From the NCBI GenBank assembly GCA_017645945.1, contig JAGCNL010000015.1, forward strand, positions 30,592 through 94,591: DNA of 64,000 nucleotides, given 5' to 3'. Position numbers and translations under genes: made by a program. This stretch comes from Salinivirgaceae bacterium. Lineage in GTDB: Bacteria > Bacteroidota > Bacteroidia > Bacteroidales > SZUA-534. How positions within the stretch are numbered: position 1 is the stretch's first letter; each line of letters starts with the position of its first letter. The notes beneath the pieces were generated by a model. That model saw only the letters and a program-made list of their open reading frames with translations. It was not told where the DNA came from and did not search any database. Positions 41,393-51,109 of this stretch are shown one piece after another.

Positions 41393-42559
41393 ATGACAAT
41401 ATCTACAATTATTACCGTAATCTATATAGCCGCACCGATATTGATAGCTGCGGCTTATCAGCGCAGTCAGTTTGTTCGCAGGGTGGGGACCGTGATAATA
41501 GCTTATGCTGTGGGTCTTGTGCTAGCTGTCACAGGCATGGTCAAGATGGGCGACGTGCAGGCGCTCGAATCGGCTCAGAACATCATAATGGATATTTCGG
41601 TGCCGATAGCCATTCCGCTTATGCTTTTTAATTGCAACTTCCGGCTTTGGACTCACTCGCTGCCAAAAACTGTGTTAGCTCTGGTTGGCGGATTGCTGTC
41701 GATAACCGTGGCTGTGGTGGTGACGTTTTTTCTGTTCCGCAACTCGGGCATTGGCGGCCTCGACCGCATTTCAGGCCTGATGATGGGTATCTACACAGGT
41801 GGCACGCTTAACTTCTTCGCTCTCGGCTCTGCGTTAAGGGTCGATGAGTCGGTGATTCTGCTCGTTTACGCTTTCGAGATGCTTGTGACTTTCCCGTTAA
41901 TCATGTTTATTGTGGCTGGTGGCTACAGATTGTTCCGCCGCCTGCTGCCTTTCCCCGACGAGTCGATCACGTTGAATTCCGATGTCAATACCGACGGAGA
42001 TGCTGAGGACTATAGTCATTTTTTCGCGCGCAGCACTTTTGGCCGCACCATGATAGGATTGTTGCTTGCAGTTCTGTTTCTGGCCGTTGCGGCAGGTATT
42101 TCTCTGCTGATTACAGGCGTTTTGAGTGAGTTGATTATCATTCTGGTAATCACTACATTGGCTATAGCCGCATCGTTTTCTGAAAAAGTGCGCAACCTGC
42201 CCAAAACATTCGAGCTGGGTATGGTTTTCATACTGATGTTCAGTGTTGTGGTGGCATCGAAATTCGATGTCAGCTGCCTCAACTCATCGGCACTCACGCT
42301 CATGTGTTTTGTGCTGACAATCATGTGCATAACCGTTGCGTTGCATCTGATTCTTTGCCGCATTTTCCACATCAGTGGCGACCTTTTCACGGTGGCAAAC
42401 ATCGGAATGTTGTGCTCGCCGCCGTTCATTCCGCCTGTGGTTGGCGCCATGGGTAACCGCAAGGTGCTCATCAGCGGCATCATCATCGGCCTTGTGGGCT
42501 ACGCCGTGGGCACATACATGGGCATCGGAATGGCTTATCTGCTCAAAACTTTAATGTGA
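41393..42559 (+). CDS. DUF819 family multi-span membrane protein
   Basis: A 388-residue protein from MTISTIITVIYIAAPILIAA with about ten to twelve transmembrane helices in two halves separated by a short hydrophilic loop (about 195-215). Pairing of GIYTGGTLNFFALGSAL in the first half with a late GMLCSPPFIPPVVGAMG is typical of DUF819 (YjcL-like) proteins, presumed transporters of the bile-acid/sodium symporter type fold. The frame is open from 41294, but the promoter at 41365 and the hydrophobic start favour 41393. Substrate unknown. Confidence 0.85.
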   Translation: MTISTIITVIYIAAPILIAAAYQRSQFVRRVGTVIIAYAVGLVLAVTGMVKMGDVQALESAQNIIMDISVPIAIPLMLFNCNFRLWTHSLPKTVLALVGGLLSITVAVVVTFFLFRNSGIGGLDRISGLMMGIYTGGTLNFFALGSALRVDESVILLVYAFEMLVTFPLIMFIVAGGYRLFRRLLPFPDESITLNSDVNTDGDAEDYSHFFARSTFGRTMIGLLLAVLFLAVAAGISLLITGVLSELIIILVITTLAIAASFSEKVRNLPKTFELGMVFILMFSVVVASKFDVSCLNSSALTLMCFVLTIMCITVALHLILCRIFHISGDLFTVANIGMLCSPPFIPPVVGAMGNRKVLISGIIIGLVGYAVGTYMGIGMAYLLKTLM

Positions 42560-43905
42560 TGAAAAGATTCTCTTTAATATCGATTCTGACATTTGTGCTG
42601 TCGGCTCAAGCAGCTGTGGCACAGAATGATGCAAAAACTGGTTGGACTTTCGGCATTTTGCCGTCGATTGCCTACGATGCCGATTTGGGCTTTCAGTATG
42701 GCGCACTCACCAACATTTATTATTACGGCGACGGCAGCTCCTATCCAGAATATCTGCATTCAATCTACTTGGAGGCCAACCGGACCACTAAAAAAAGCGG
42801 ACTTTTCAGGCTGAACCTCGACTCACGTGCGCTTGTGCCAGGTTTGCGGATTTCGGCCGACATATCTTACATGCCCGACGAGATGTGCGATTTCTCAGGA
42901 TTCAACGGCCATCAGGCAGTTGTCAACTCCAGCTGGACCGATGACGGCGACAGCGATTACCGCTCGCGGGCCTTCTACAAGCACTATCGCGACATGTTCC
43001 GCTCTGCTGTTGATGTTCAGGGCAATATCAGTGGCAATTATAATTGGAATGCGGGCGCTGGTTTGCTCATTTTCAATGCGGGAAGCGTCAATCTCGACAA
43101 ACTGAACCGCGGACAGTCCGACGACAAGAAACTGCCTGATACTGACGCACTTTTCGATAAATATCTGCAATGGGGGCTGATTGACAGATGCGAGACTGAA
43201 ACGGGAACATTTCCGTACATTCACGGCGGCGTCAGCTACGACAGCCGCAACATCACAGCTGCGCCATCGTCGGGTATTTGGGCCGATGCCTTTGTTACCT
43301 ACACGGCCGCTTTTGGCAATTTGAAACAATTCAACAGTCTGAAACTGAATGCCGATTTCCGCCATTACCTTGCTTTAGGCACGCCAATTGCAGTGTTGGC
43401 TTACCGTCTTTCGGCACAACTCACCATTGCTGGTGAAACACCGTTTTATATGGCCAGTCAGCATAATGTGTTGTATCTCAAACGCGCTCTGTATGAGAGC
43501 CTTGGCGGTTCAAGTTCTCTGCGCGGCATCACTCGCAACCGCATTGTTTCCGATGGTTTCGCGCTGGCTAATATCGAGTTGAGGCTCCGTATTGCCAAGT
43601 TCGACATCGGCTCGCACCACTTTTATGTAGCCACAAATCCGTTTGTCGATGTAGGAATGGTGCTTCAGCCAACTGATATCGATGAGCAAAAGACGCGTCG
43701 TGCGGTGGCTTCGACAGGCGACAATGCCGATGATTATTTCGATTTTAGCAGCAGTGTCTATCGTCCGCACCTTTCAGGCGGCGCCGGCTTGAAAGTGGCT
43801 ATGAATGAGAATTTTATCCTTTCAGTAGATTGGGCGACGCCATTCAGTTCGAACGACTCAGAAAAGAAGTCGAACGTATATGTGAAGATGGGTTATCTGT
43901 TTTGA
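42556..43905 (+). CDS. Omp85-like outer-membrane barrel without POTRA domains
   Basis: A 449-residue protein with a signal peptide (SAQAAVAQ, about residue 23) that goes directly into beta strands. The Omp85 loop-6 signature GGSSSLRGITRNR lies near residue 320, followed by IELRLRI, and the final strand ends KMGYLF. This resembles the barrel of BamA/TamA or of the patatin-type proteins but lacks POTRA domains. Its ATG overlaps the DUF819 stop (ATGTGATGA), so it may be translationally coupled. Function unknown; surface lipid or metabolite export are options. Confidence 0.75.
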   Translation: MMKRFSLISILTFVLSAQAAVAQNDAKTGWTFGILPSIAYDADLGFQYGALTNIYYYGDGSSYPEYLHSIYLEANRTTKKSGLFRLNLDSRALVPGLRISADISYMPDEMCDFSGFNGHQAVVNSSWTDDGDSDYRSRAFYKHYRDMFRSAVDVQGNISGNYNWNAGAGLLIFNAGSVNLDKLNRGQSDDKKLPDTDALFDKYLQWGLIDRCETETGTFPYIHGGVSYDSRNITAAPSSGIWADAFVTYTAAFGNLKQFNSLKLNADFRHYLALGTPIAVLAYRLSAQLTIAGETPFYMASQHNVLYLKRALYESLGGSSSLRGITRNRIVSDGFALANIELRLRIAKFDIGSHHFYVATNPFVDVGMVLQPTDIDEQKTRRAVASTGDNADDYFDFSSSVYRPHLSGGAGLKVAMNENFILSVDWATPFSSNDSEKKSNVYVKMGYLF

Positions 43906-43914
43906 AATGTTATC

Positions 43915-43922
43915 TATATTTG
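43915..43922 (+). promoter_or_regulatory. -7 element of the thioredoxin-like gene
   Basis: TATATTTG (43915-43922) immediately follows the Omp85-like stop and lies 19 bases before the ATG at 43941. Confidence 0.45.
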
Positions 43923-43940
43923 CCGAAAATTGGTGTATAT

Positions 43941-45113
43941 ATGTATAAGAAAACACTGTATGTCGCATTGGCGCTCTGCCTCGCAGCCTGCAATTCAGGG
44001 CAAAAGGAAGTCGAACACCAGTTGTCGGTATCGGGAACAATTGATGGTGCGGCTGGCAAATATCTGAAAATCATTGATATGACAAAGTCGGGTTTTCTGC
44101 CCGATTCAATACTGATAGGAGATTCAGGACGTTTTGCTTTCAGCCAGAAAAGTGCTGAGCCAAAGGATTTTGTGCTCTATATCGAGCCAGAAAACAACAT
44201 TCGCGTTCTGCCTTGTCCCGACGAGCAACTCATGCTGACAGCCACTTATCCCAATGTGGCAGAGACTTTTGAGGTTGCGGGTTCGCCCGAGTCGGAGCGG
44301 CTGGCTCGGCTGTTGCGCAAGCACCATCAGTCGAATGCCATGCTCGACACGCTCAACCAATATTATATGTCGCACCAGCTCGACCGCAATATCGCACAGA
44401 TTGTGGCTGATGTGCGTTCAAAATCCGATTCGGTTTACCGCACCGACCGCCAGTTCCACGAGCAGTTCATTACCGAAAATCCTGGCTCGCTGGCAAGTTA
44501 CGTTGCGCTGTCGTCGAAGTTGGGGCTGCGCACCAATCTGTTTAATATTCAAGATGATTTCAAATATTTCGAGATGGTCGATACCGCTCTGATGAACCGC
44601 TACGACACCATCGCCATCACCACGATGCTCAGTCGGTATGTGAGTCAGGAGCGGGCCATGCAGACTATGCGCCCGAAGCGCGGCGGTCAAATCAGCGTTG
44701 GCGACACAATGCCCGACATTGCCCTTTCGAACCCATACGGCGATACCATCCGTGTGTCGAACTTGAAGGCTAAATATTTGTTAGTCAGCTTTTGGGGCAG
44801 TTGGTGCCGCCCGTGCCGAGAGTCTCACCCTGAGCTGCGCAAAGTGTTCCGCACCTATCGTTATCGCGGATTCGACATCTACTCGGTGGCTCTCGAGCGT
44901 AGCCTCGATGACTGGAAAAACACCATTCGCGAGGACCGCCTGATTTGGGTGAACCACGTGAGCGAACTCAACTATATGGACAGCAAGGTGGCGCGCCAGC
45001 TTGGCATCGACGCCGTGCCGTTCAACCTACTTATCGACGAGAACCGCGTGGTTTTGGCCAAAAACCTGACACCGGCGCAACTCGACGCCAAATTGGCCGA
45101 ATTGTTAAAATAA
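43941..45113 (+). CDS. DUF4369/TlpA-like thioredoxin lipoprotein
   Basis: A 390-residue lipoprotein from MYKKTLYVALALCLAACNSG (lipobox Cys19). It has an N-terminal DUF4369 beta domain (about 30-120), a helical middle, and a C-terminal thioredoxin domain whose active site is WGSWCRPC (Cys289, Cys292). Such proteins act as periplasmic thiol reductases in cytochrome or disulfide maintenance. An in-frame extension to 43830 overlaps the upstream gene and has no signal; the promoter at 43915 supports the chosen start. Confidence 0.87.
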   Translation: MYKKTLYVALALCLAACNSGQKEVEHQLSVSGTIDGAAGKYLKIIDMTKSGFLPDSILIGDSGRFAFSQKSAEPKDFVLYIEPENNIRVLPCPDEQLMLTATYPNVAETFEVAGSPESERLARLLRKHHQSNAMLDTLNQYYMSHQLDRNIAQIVADVRSKSDSVYRTDRQFHEQFITENPGSLASYVALSSKLGLRTNLFNIQDDFKYFEMVDTALMNRYDTIAITTMLSRYVSQERAMQTMRPKRGGQISVGDTMPDIALSNPYGDTIRVSNLKAKYLLVSFWGSWCRPCRESHPELRKVFRTYRYRGFDIYSVALERSLDDWKNTIREDRLIWVNHVSELNYMDSKVARQLGIDAVPFNLLIDENRVVLAKNLTPAQLDAKLAELLK

Positions 45114-45120
45114 CAGGCAG

Positions 45121-45900
45121 GTGGGCAAAATCTACTTTGCATCGGACATGCATCTCGGCTACCCCGACCCCGAGCGGTCGAAGTGGCGCGAAAAACTGTT
45201 TGTCGATTGGCTCGACATCATCAGTGTCGATGCCGACGAACTCTATCTGGTGGGCGATGTGTTCGATTTTTGGTTTGAGTATCACCAAGTTGTACCAAAA
45301 GGGTTCGTGCGGACGCTCGGCAAGCTTGCGCAGATGGTTGAAAGCGGAATCAAGGTGCATTTTTTTGCCGGCAATCACGATACATGGACATTCGGCTACC
45401 TGCGCGACGAGATTGGAATGACTGTCCACGACGATGCGTTTGAGACCGAGATTCTCGGCAAGCGTTTCTACATCTCGCATGGCGACGGCGTTGGTCCCGG
45501 CGACTGGTCGTACAAGTTTATCAAGTGGCTGTTCCACAACTCCGTGGTGAAGTTTATGTTCACCAATATTCTGCACCCCGATTTGGGTGTGTGGTTTGGC
45601 CATAAATGGTCGAATTCGAGCCGTGGCAAAAAAGGGCTTGAGCCGCTTGGCTATCTCGGCGACGACAAGGAAAAAATCGTCCTCCACTCGAAAGAACTCC
45701 TGAAAACCAACAATTTCGATTATATGATTTACGGTCACCGCCATCTGGTTGTTGACAAGCAGATTGACGGCGCTCGCATGGTTATTCTCGGCGACTGGCT
45801 CACTAATTTCTCGTATGCTGTTTTTGATGGGGTTGATTTTAAGATAATTACGGGTGTGGATAAGAGTCTGGCCGCATCGGATAGTAAAAAAACTGATTAA
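45121..45900 (+). CDS. lpxH: UDP-2,3-diacylglucosamine diphosphatase, LpxH-type
   Basis: A 259-residue calcineurin-type metallophosphoesterase of lipid A synthesis, starting at GTG 7 bases after the preceding stop. Metal ligands are in SDMHLG (Asp9, His11), GDVFDFW (Asp46), AGNHD (85-87), SHGDGV and YGHRHL. It lies four genes from lpxK, so two lipid A steps are encoded in this stretch. The GTG start fits the position of the first ligand; no nearby ATG does. Confidence 0.85.
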   Translation: MGKIYFASDMHLGYPDPERSKWREKLFVDWLDIISVDADELYLVGDVFDFWFEYHQVVPKGFVRTLGKLAQMVESGIKVHFFAGNHDTWTFGYLRDEIGMTVHDDAFETEILGKRFYISHGDGVGPGDWSYKFIKWLFHNSVVKFMFTNILHPDLGVWFGHKWSNSSRGKKGLEPLGYLGDDKEKIVLHSKELLKTNNFDYMIYGHRHLVVDKQIDGARMVILGDWLTNFSYAVFDGVDFKIITGVDKSLAASDSKKTD

Positions 45901-45917
45901 AAGTTTAGAACTTATCG

Positions 45918-45925
45918 TAAATTTG
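45918..45925 (+). promoter_or_regulatory. -7 element before the 45961 gene
   Basis: TAAATTTG (45918-45925) lies 35 bases before the ATG, just after the lpxH stop. Confidence 0.4.
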
Positions 45926-45960
45926 CCGATATTCGGTAACGAAATAAAAAATATAAAATT

Positions 45961-46812
45961 ATGCAACTGAAATCTACATTTAAATCCGTGTTGTTTGCTG
46001 CGATAGCGGTGACTGTCATGGTATCATGCGCAAGTGATGGTAATAAGAAAAATGAAGAGAAAAGAAAGAAAAGCATTGAGGAGCTGAGCATTGAGGACGT
46101 TATATTTGACGGTGATGCAGGTACGATAAACTATAAAATTCCTTCACCGTTGGAAATGTTTGTCAGAATGCAGAAGCGCAATGTGCCTTTCGATGCAACT
46201 CTGCCGAACAAACCTGCCAATGGAATACGCTATGTTACTCAGTATCAGCAAGCTGTTAATATGGGTGTGTATGCTTCCGATATGGCTTACTGTTGCATTA
46301 TCGGCAACTCGCAGAATTCGCTTGAGTATTTCAACTTGGTGAAAAACCTTTCAGTTGAAATCGGTTTGTACGAAGGTGTGAATAAAGAATTGGCTGACAG
46401 AGTGTTGGATAATATTTCAGAAACTGACACATTGCTTGCTGTCGCTTCTGATTCGTATTACGATGTTGTCAGCTACATTGAAGAGCAGGGCCTTGTCGAT
46501 ATCCAGTGCATGGTTGTTGCCGGTGCATGGATTGAGAGCCTCTATCTCTGCCTCCTGCCGATGAAGCAACAGCAGCTCGAGGATGATTATAACGAGCTGA
46601 TTCGCGACCATCAGGTTCTTCTTGAAAACCTTATCGAGCTTCTCGACCAGAACAAGCAGTCGCGCAATGTGGCAAAACTGCTCGATGAGATGAAGCTGAT
46701 TCAGGCAGCTTACGATATCACTTATCAGAACAAAGACGAGAAAATTACTCATGACCAGTTTGTTAAGATTGTGAACACAGTTGCCGACGTTCGTGCAAGA
46801 ATAATAATGTAA
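45961..46812 (+). CDS. Conserved-looking helical lipoprotein of unknown function
   Basis: A 283-residue lipoprotein (TVMVSCAS, Cys21) followed by a very charged Lys/Glu stretch (about 27-45) and a mostly alpha-helical remainder (ADMAYCCIIGNSQNSLEYF, VKIVNTVADVRARII). I do not recognise a named family. It sits 6 bases before the next envelope gene and is probably co-transcribed with it. Confidence 0.65.
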   Translation: MQLKSTFKSVLFAAIAVTVMVSCASDGNKKNEEKRKKSIEELSIEDVIFDGDAGTINYKIPSPLEMFVRMQKRNVPFDATLPNKPANGIRYVTQYQQAVNMGVYASDMAYCCIIGNSQNSLEYFNLVKNLSVEIGLYEGVNKELADRVLDNISETDTLLAVASDSYYDVVSYIEEQGLVDIQCMVVAGAWIESLYLCLLPMKQQQLEDDYNELIRDHQVLLENLIELLDQNKQSRNVAKLLDEMKLIQAAYDITYQNKDEKITHDQFVKIVNTVADVRARIIM

Positions 46813-46818
46813 TCGAGT

Positions 46819-47427
46819 ATGAGAACGATTTGCAAATTGATGGTTTTGATTGTGCCGATGCTCGCCTTTTCTGTTGGCGTTTCGGGGCAGAACTGTTCAA
46901 AAAAGAAATTAGCCAGCAACGAATTAAAGGGTAAATACGATTATCGCGGCCAGTCGATGTTCAAGCAGATGGCAAGCGGTGACTCGGCAACTCTGAACGT
47001 GGTTCTTTATTCTAAACAGAACTACCGTTTGTTTGTTGCCAGCGAGCAGAAATTGGGAAATGTCAACTACCAGATTTATGTTCCGCGCAAAAAGTTTACC
47101 CGCGTGGTGAAAGACGTCAAGCAGCGTAAGGTGCCTGTTTACAAGAAAGACCCGATGGGATTCTATCTTTACGACAGCAATGGTGAGAAAATTCCTGACG
47201 GTGAGGAGGTTATACAAGACACTATTTGGACTCGCGAAACTTCGTCAATCAACGATTTGGTGTTCGACAGCCGTAACTCGGACATAGGTTACTGGGAGGC
47301 CACTTCGGGTAAAACGCAGAATATCACCATCAAAGTTCAGGTTGAGAAAGCTGCCAAAAAGGTTGACGGTTGCATCGGAGTTTATGTGGGCTGCGAATTC
47401 TCAAACGCATCGCAGTTTATCCGTTAA
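46819..47427 (+). CDS. Secreted protein of unknown function
   Basis: A 202-residue protein with a signal peptide (SVGVSGQN, about residue 24) and a beta-rich mature part. It has repeated Lys-rich turns and a C-terminal strand set (IKVQVEKAAKKVDGCIGVYV). The family is not recognised. A terminator follows 24 bases after the stop, so it ends the two-gene unit with the lipoprotein. Confidence 0.6.
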   Translation: MRTICKLMVLIVPMLAFSVGVSGQNCSKKKLASNELKGKYDYRGQSMFKQMASGDSATLNVVLYSKQNYRLFVASEQKLGNVNYQIYVPRKKFTRVVKDVKQRKVPVYKKDPMGFYLYDSNGEKIPDGEEVIQDTIWTRETSSINDLVFDSRNSDIGYWEATSGKTQNITIKVQVEKAAKKVDGCIGVYVGCEFSNASQFIR

Positions 47428-47451
47428 TTTGTTTAGCGACAATAATATGAT

Positions 47452-47492
47452 GTGCCAAATCGTGTTTCACTGACCGGTTTGGCACTTTTTTT
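47452..47492 (+). terminator. Intrinsic terminator before sppA
   Basis: GTGCCAAA (47452-47459) pairs with TTTGGCAC (47478-47485), followed by seven T. It separates the 45961-47427 unit from sppA. Confidence 0.85.
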
Positions 47493-47514
47493 ATAACAAC
47501 TTAAATCCTTAAAA

Positions 47515-49278
47515 ATGAAAGATTTCTTTAAAAGTGTGTTGGCGAATCTGGTTGCGCTGATTCTCTATTCGTTCGTGTTCTTCATCCTTTTTGCCGGCAT
47601 TGCGGGCGTGGTTTCCGCTTTTGGCGAAAAAACAGTGTCCGTGAAGCCCAATTCGGTGCTGCACCTGAATTTCAAATCTGAAATCACTGACCGCGCCTCG
47701 GGCAATGTCAGCTTTTCATCGCTGATGTCGGGCAATTTGCAGCAGGGCATCGGCCTGAACGACATTCTGGAAAGCATCAGCCGCGCCAAAACCGACGACA
47801 ACATCAAGTGCATCTTCATCGACAACAGCAGTATCAACGCCAATCTGGCCACCATTGCCGAAATACGCAGTGCCTTGGCCGATTTCAAGCAGAGCGGCAA
47901 GCCGATTTACGCTTACGCCGACAACCTCTCGCAGGGCATTTACTATCTGGCCAGCGTGGCCGACAAAATTGAGATGAACCCCACCGGTGACATGGTGCTG
48001 AAGGGCTTGCAGGCGCAGGTGGCGTTTTACAAGGGCGCACTCGACAAGCTGGGCGTTGAGGTGCAGGTTTTCCGTCACGGAAAGTTCAAAAGCGCCGTTG
48101 AGCCGTATATCTTGAGCGCGATGAGCGCCGAGAACCGCCTGCAGTATCAGACAATGCTCGACGCAATGTGGCGCGTTTATCTGCAGAATGTGGCCGAATC
48201 GCGCGGCATCGATGCTGCCAAAATCAATCAGATTGCCGATGATGGCTCGGCTCACAATCCGCTGATGGCCAAACAGTTGGGGTTGATTGACGAGGTTGCT
48301 TACCGCGACCAGGTTCTGAACGAACTGGTGTCACTGACTGGCGCAGAAAATATTGATAAACTGAATCTTATATCGATTGGCAAGTACGCCAAGGCCAAAC
48401 CGTTTGTGATGCCGACTGACAACAAGATTGCCGTGGTTTACGCTTCGGGCGAAATCAACCAGCAGTCGAGCGGTTACGGCGAGCAGGAGATAACCGAGAA
48501 GCTCTATGTTGAAACGTTGCGCGAGGTGCGTGCCGACTCATCAGTGAAGGCCGTTGTGCTGCGCGTGAACTCGCCAGGCGGCTCGGCTCAGGTGAGCGAC
48601 AACATCTGGCACGAAGTTGAACTCACCAAGCAGGTTAAGCCTGTGGTGGTTTCGATGGGCGATTACGCTGCGTCGGGTGGCTATTACATCTCGTGCCCGG
48701 CAAGTTACATTGTGGCTAATGAGTACACTCTGACTGGCTCGATTGGTGTTTTCGGCTTGACTCTCAACGTTCAGAAACTGATGAGCAACAAGTTGGGAAT
48801 CAATACCGAAGTGGTGAAAACCAACAAGATGTCCGATTTTGGGAACGCCTACCGCGCTGTCACTCCAGCCGAGCGCGAGATTGTGCAAAGCGAGGTTGAG
48901 AATATTTACTCAACCTTTGTGAGCCGCGTCAGCAATGGCCGCAATATGCAGCCCGAGACCGTCGACAGCATTGGGCAGGGCCGTGTTTGGTGCGGTGTCG
49001 ATGCGTTGCGCCTGCACCTGATTGATGCTTACGGCGGCCTGACAGATGCCATTTCAATTGCAGCCGAGATGTCGGGAACCGAGAAATATTCTCTCGTCGA
49101 TTATCCGAAGCAGGAAGAAGGCTTTGAAGCGATGGTGAAAATGCTGACCGAAGAAATGACTACTAGCAAGATTTATAATGAGTTGGGCGAGTTTGCCGAG
49201 TCGGCGAAGTTTATAAAGAACCTGATTAGCTCGCAAGGCGTTCAGGCACGAATGGAATACACCATCGAGATTTATTAG
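47515..49278 (+). CDS. sppA: Signal peptide peptidase SppA, long form
   Basis: This 587-residue membrane protease degrades cleaved signal peptides. An N-terminal transmembrane helix (about 8-34) is followed by two tandem S49 domains. The general base is Lys192 in FKSAVEP and the nucleophile Ser387 in YAASGGYY, in the second domain. The length is that of the long SppA form (67K type). It lies 2 bases before lpxK. Confidence 0.93.
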   Translation: MKDFFKSVLANLVALILYSFVFFILFAGIAGVVSAFGEKTVSVKPNSVLHLNFKSEITDRASGNVSFSSLMSGNLQQGIGLNDILESISRAKTDDNIKCIFIDNSSINANLATIAEIRSALADFKQSGKPIYAYADNLSQGIYYLASVADKIEMNPTGDMVLKGLQAQVAFYKGALDKLGVEVQVFRHGKFKSAVEPYILSAMSAENRLQYQTMLDAMWRVYLQNVAESRGIDAAKINQIADDGSAHNPLMAKQLGLIDEVAYRDQVLNELVSLTGAENIDKLNLISIGKYAKAKPFVMPTDNKIAVVYASGEINQQSSGYGEQEITEKLYVETLREVRADSSVKAVVLRVNSPGGSAQVSDNIWHEVELTKQVKPVVVSMGDYAASGGYYISCPASYIVANEYTLTGSIGVFGLTLNVQKLMSNKLGINTEVVKTNKMSDFGNAYRAVTPAEREIVQSEVENIYSTFVSRVSNGRNMQPETVDSIGQGRVWCGVDALRLHLIDAYGGLTDAISIAAEMSGTEKYSLVDYPKQEEGFEAMVKMLTEEMTTSKIYNELGEFAESAKFIKNLISSQGVQARMEYTIEIY

Positions 49279-49279
49279 G

Positions 49280-50359
49280 ATGAAATATCTGCTGCTGCCT
49301 TTCGCGCTCATTTACAGATGTATAGCCGTCGTTCGCAACTGGCTTTTCGATTGGGATGTGCTCAAATCGAAGGCCTACGACGTGCCAGTCATTGTAGTGG
49401 GCAACATCACGGTTGGCGGCACAGGCAAGACACCGCACGTTGAATACCTCGTGCGGTTGCTTAGCGCGAAACGGCGAGTGGCGGTTGTTAGCCGTGGTTA
49501 CGGTCGCTCGACAAATGGTTTTGTTGAGGTGCGCCCAGAGTCGGATGTCAGAAGTGTTGGCGATGAGCCGTTGCAGATAAAACGCAAGTTTTCAGATGTT
49601 TTGGTGGCCGTTGATGAAGTTCGAACTCACGCTATCGACCACCTTCTGGCCGCTGATGCCGCCGACACCTTCATTCTCGACGATGCCTTTCAGCATCGCC
49701 ACGTCCGTGCAGGGTTGAACATTGTTCTTGTGGATTATAACCGACCGATTTTCAACGATTTGATGTTGCCTGCAGGGCGTTTGCGTGAGCCGCGCTCGGG
49801 CATCCGTCGCGCCAGTATTGTTCTGGTGACCAAGTGTCCCGAAATGCTGACTGACACAGAAAAACAAGATTTTAGCCGCAAGTTGAAGTCTGACGCACCA
49901 GTCTTTTTCACCACTTTCGGCTACGGACAGCTTGTGCCGATAGGCAGCTCGCCAGCCGCGCCCGATTTGAAAGGTGCAACAGTGGTTGTGGCAACTGGAA
50001 TTGCCCGCCCCGAGAAGCTTTACAGTCATCTGACCAGCGCAGGGGCAAAGGTTGTCGGTTTGAAATTCCCCGACCATCATTTCTTCACGCCTGATGATAT
50101 GGATAAGATTGCAAACGCTTATCAATCAATTGAATCAGAGCAAAAAATGGTGGTTGTGACCGAAAAGGATGCAATGCGCCTGACTCCCGAGCTGACAGCG
50201 CGGCTCAACGGCGTGCCAGTCTATTATCTGCCAATTCAGGTGGAATTCCTTGCGGGGCAGGCTCAATTCGACGGACTTGTGGAGCAGTTTGCGGAGTCGG
50301 CGGTTGATATCAGCGATAAAAATTGCCATGCGGTTGCCAATCTTCGGTGCTTTGTATAA
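49280..50359 (+). CDS. lpxK: Tetraacyldisaccharide 4'-kinase
   Basis: A 359-residue membrane-associated kinase that phosphorylates the lipid A precursor. It has an N-terminal hydrophobic helix, the Walker A VGGTGKTPHVEYL, a FILDDAFQHR motif near residue 133 and LMLPAGRLREPRSG. The start is 2 bases after sppA. An AT-rich gap separates it from the next gene. Confidence 0.92.
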   Translation: MKYLLLPFALIYRCIAVVRNWLFDWDVLKSKAYDVPVIVVGNITVGGTGKTPHVEYLVRLLSAKRRVAVVSRGYGRSTNGFVEVRPESDVRSVGDEPLQIKRKFSDVLVAVDEVRTHAIDHLLAADAADTFILDDAFQHRHVRAGLNIVLVDYNRPIFNDLMLPAGRLREPRSGIRRASIVLVTKCPEMLTDTEKQDFSRKLKSDAPVFFTTFGYGQLVPIGSSPAAPDLKGATVVVATGIARPEKLYSHLTSAGAKVVGLKFPDHHFFTPDDMDKIANAYQSIESEQKMVVVTEKDAMRLTPELTARLNGVPVYYLPIQVEFLAGQAQFDGLVEQFAESAVDISDKNCHAVANLRCFV

Positions 50360-50411
50360 AAAAACAGCGTTCTTATTTTGAAATAAACTATATTCGAAAC
50401 ATAAAATTTTA

Positions 50412-51086
50412 TTGAATATGAAAAAGATAGTTATTCTGATGGCAGTGTTGCTGAATGCGGCATTCGCCAATTCGCAGGAAAAAACACAAGCCATTTATGG
50501 CAGGGCCATAACAATGGGCGATATGCCGGTGCGCGGCTTGACGGTTTCGTCGAAGGTGTTGGGCAGCAAGACAAAAACTGACTCAACTGGCTGCTACACA
50601 CTTGTTTGCGCCGAGAAAGACGTGATAGTTTTCGAAGGCGAGTTGTTTAAAACCGTCAAGAAAAAAGTGAAACCGGGCAAAGCCGACAGCGTGAATGCCG
50701 AAATGACTTTCCCGTTGAACGAAGGCAACATTGACGTGGCTATCGGCTATGGCTATATATCTGAAAAAGACCGCACTACTGCAGTTTCACGTCTGCCGAA
50801 GGGCAAGGATTACTGCCGCTACACTAATATGATGGATTTGTTGAGCGAGAATTTCACAACTCTCTCTGTCAGTGGAAATTGCGTATCAATCCGCGGCAAC
50901 GAGACCTTCAACGGACCGCAATGCGCCCTCCTGATTGTTGACGGCCAGGAAGTGCAGTCGCTCGATTTTGTTACACCGTGCGATGTGAAAGACATTTCAG
51001 TGATAAAAGACGGTGGCGCAGCCATTTACGGCAGCCGCGGCGGCAATGGCGCTGTGATTATAACGCTGAAAAAGGCTGGGGAATAA
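50412..51086 (+). CDS. Orphan TonB-plug domain protein without barrel
   Basis: A 224-residue protein with a signal peptide (AAFANSQ, about residue 22) and a carboxypeptidase-regulatory-like domain (about 25-100, IYGRAITMGDMPVRGL). A SusC-type plug segment follows (VSIRGNETFNGPQCALLIVD and IKDGGAAIYGSRGGNGAVIITLKK). It stops where a TonB receptor barrel would begin. It is complete, with start, stop and a good terminator 24 bases on, so it is not a simple truncation at a contig edge. Role unknown; a soluble periplasmic plug is unusual. Confidence 0.7.
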   Translation: MNMKKIVILMAVLLNAAFANSQEKTQAIYGRAITMGDMPVRGLTVSSKVLGSKTKTDSTGCYTLVCAEKDVIVFEGELFKTVKKKVKPGKADSVNAEMTFPLNEGNIDVAIGYGYISEKDRTTAVSRLPKGKDYCRYTNMMDLLSENFTTLSVSGNCVSIRGNETFNGPQCALLIVDGQEVQSLDFVTPCDVKDISVIKDGGAAIYGSRGGNGAVIITLKKAGE

Positions 51087-51109
51087 CAGCGATTGACATG
51101 TTAAAATTC

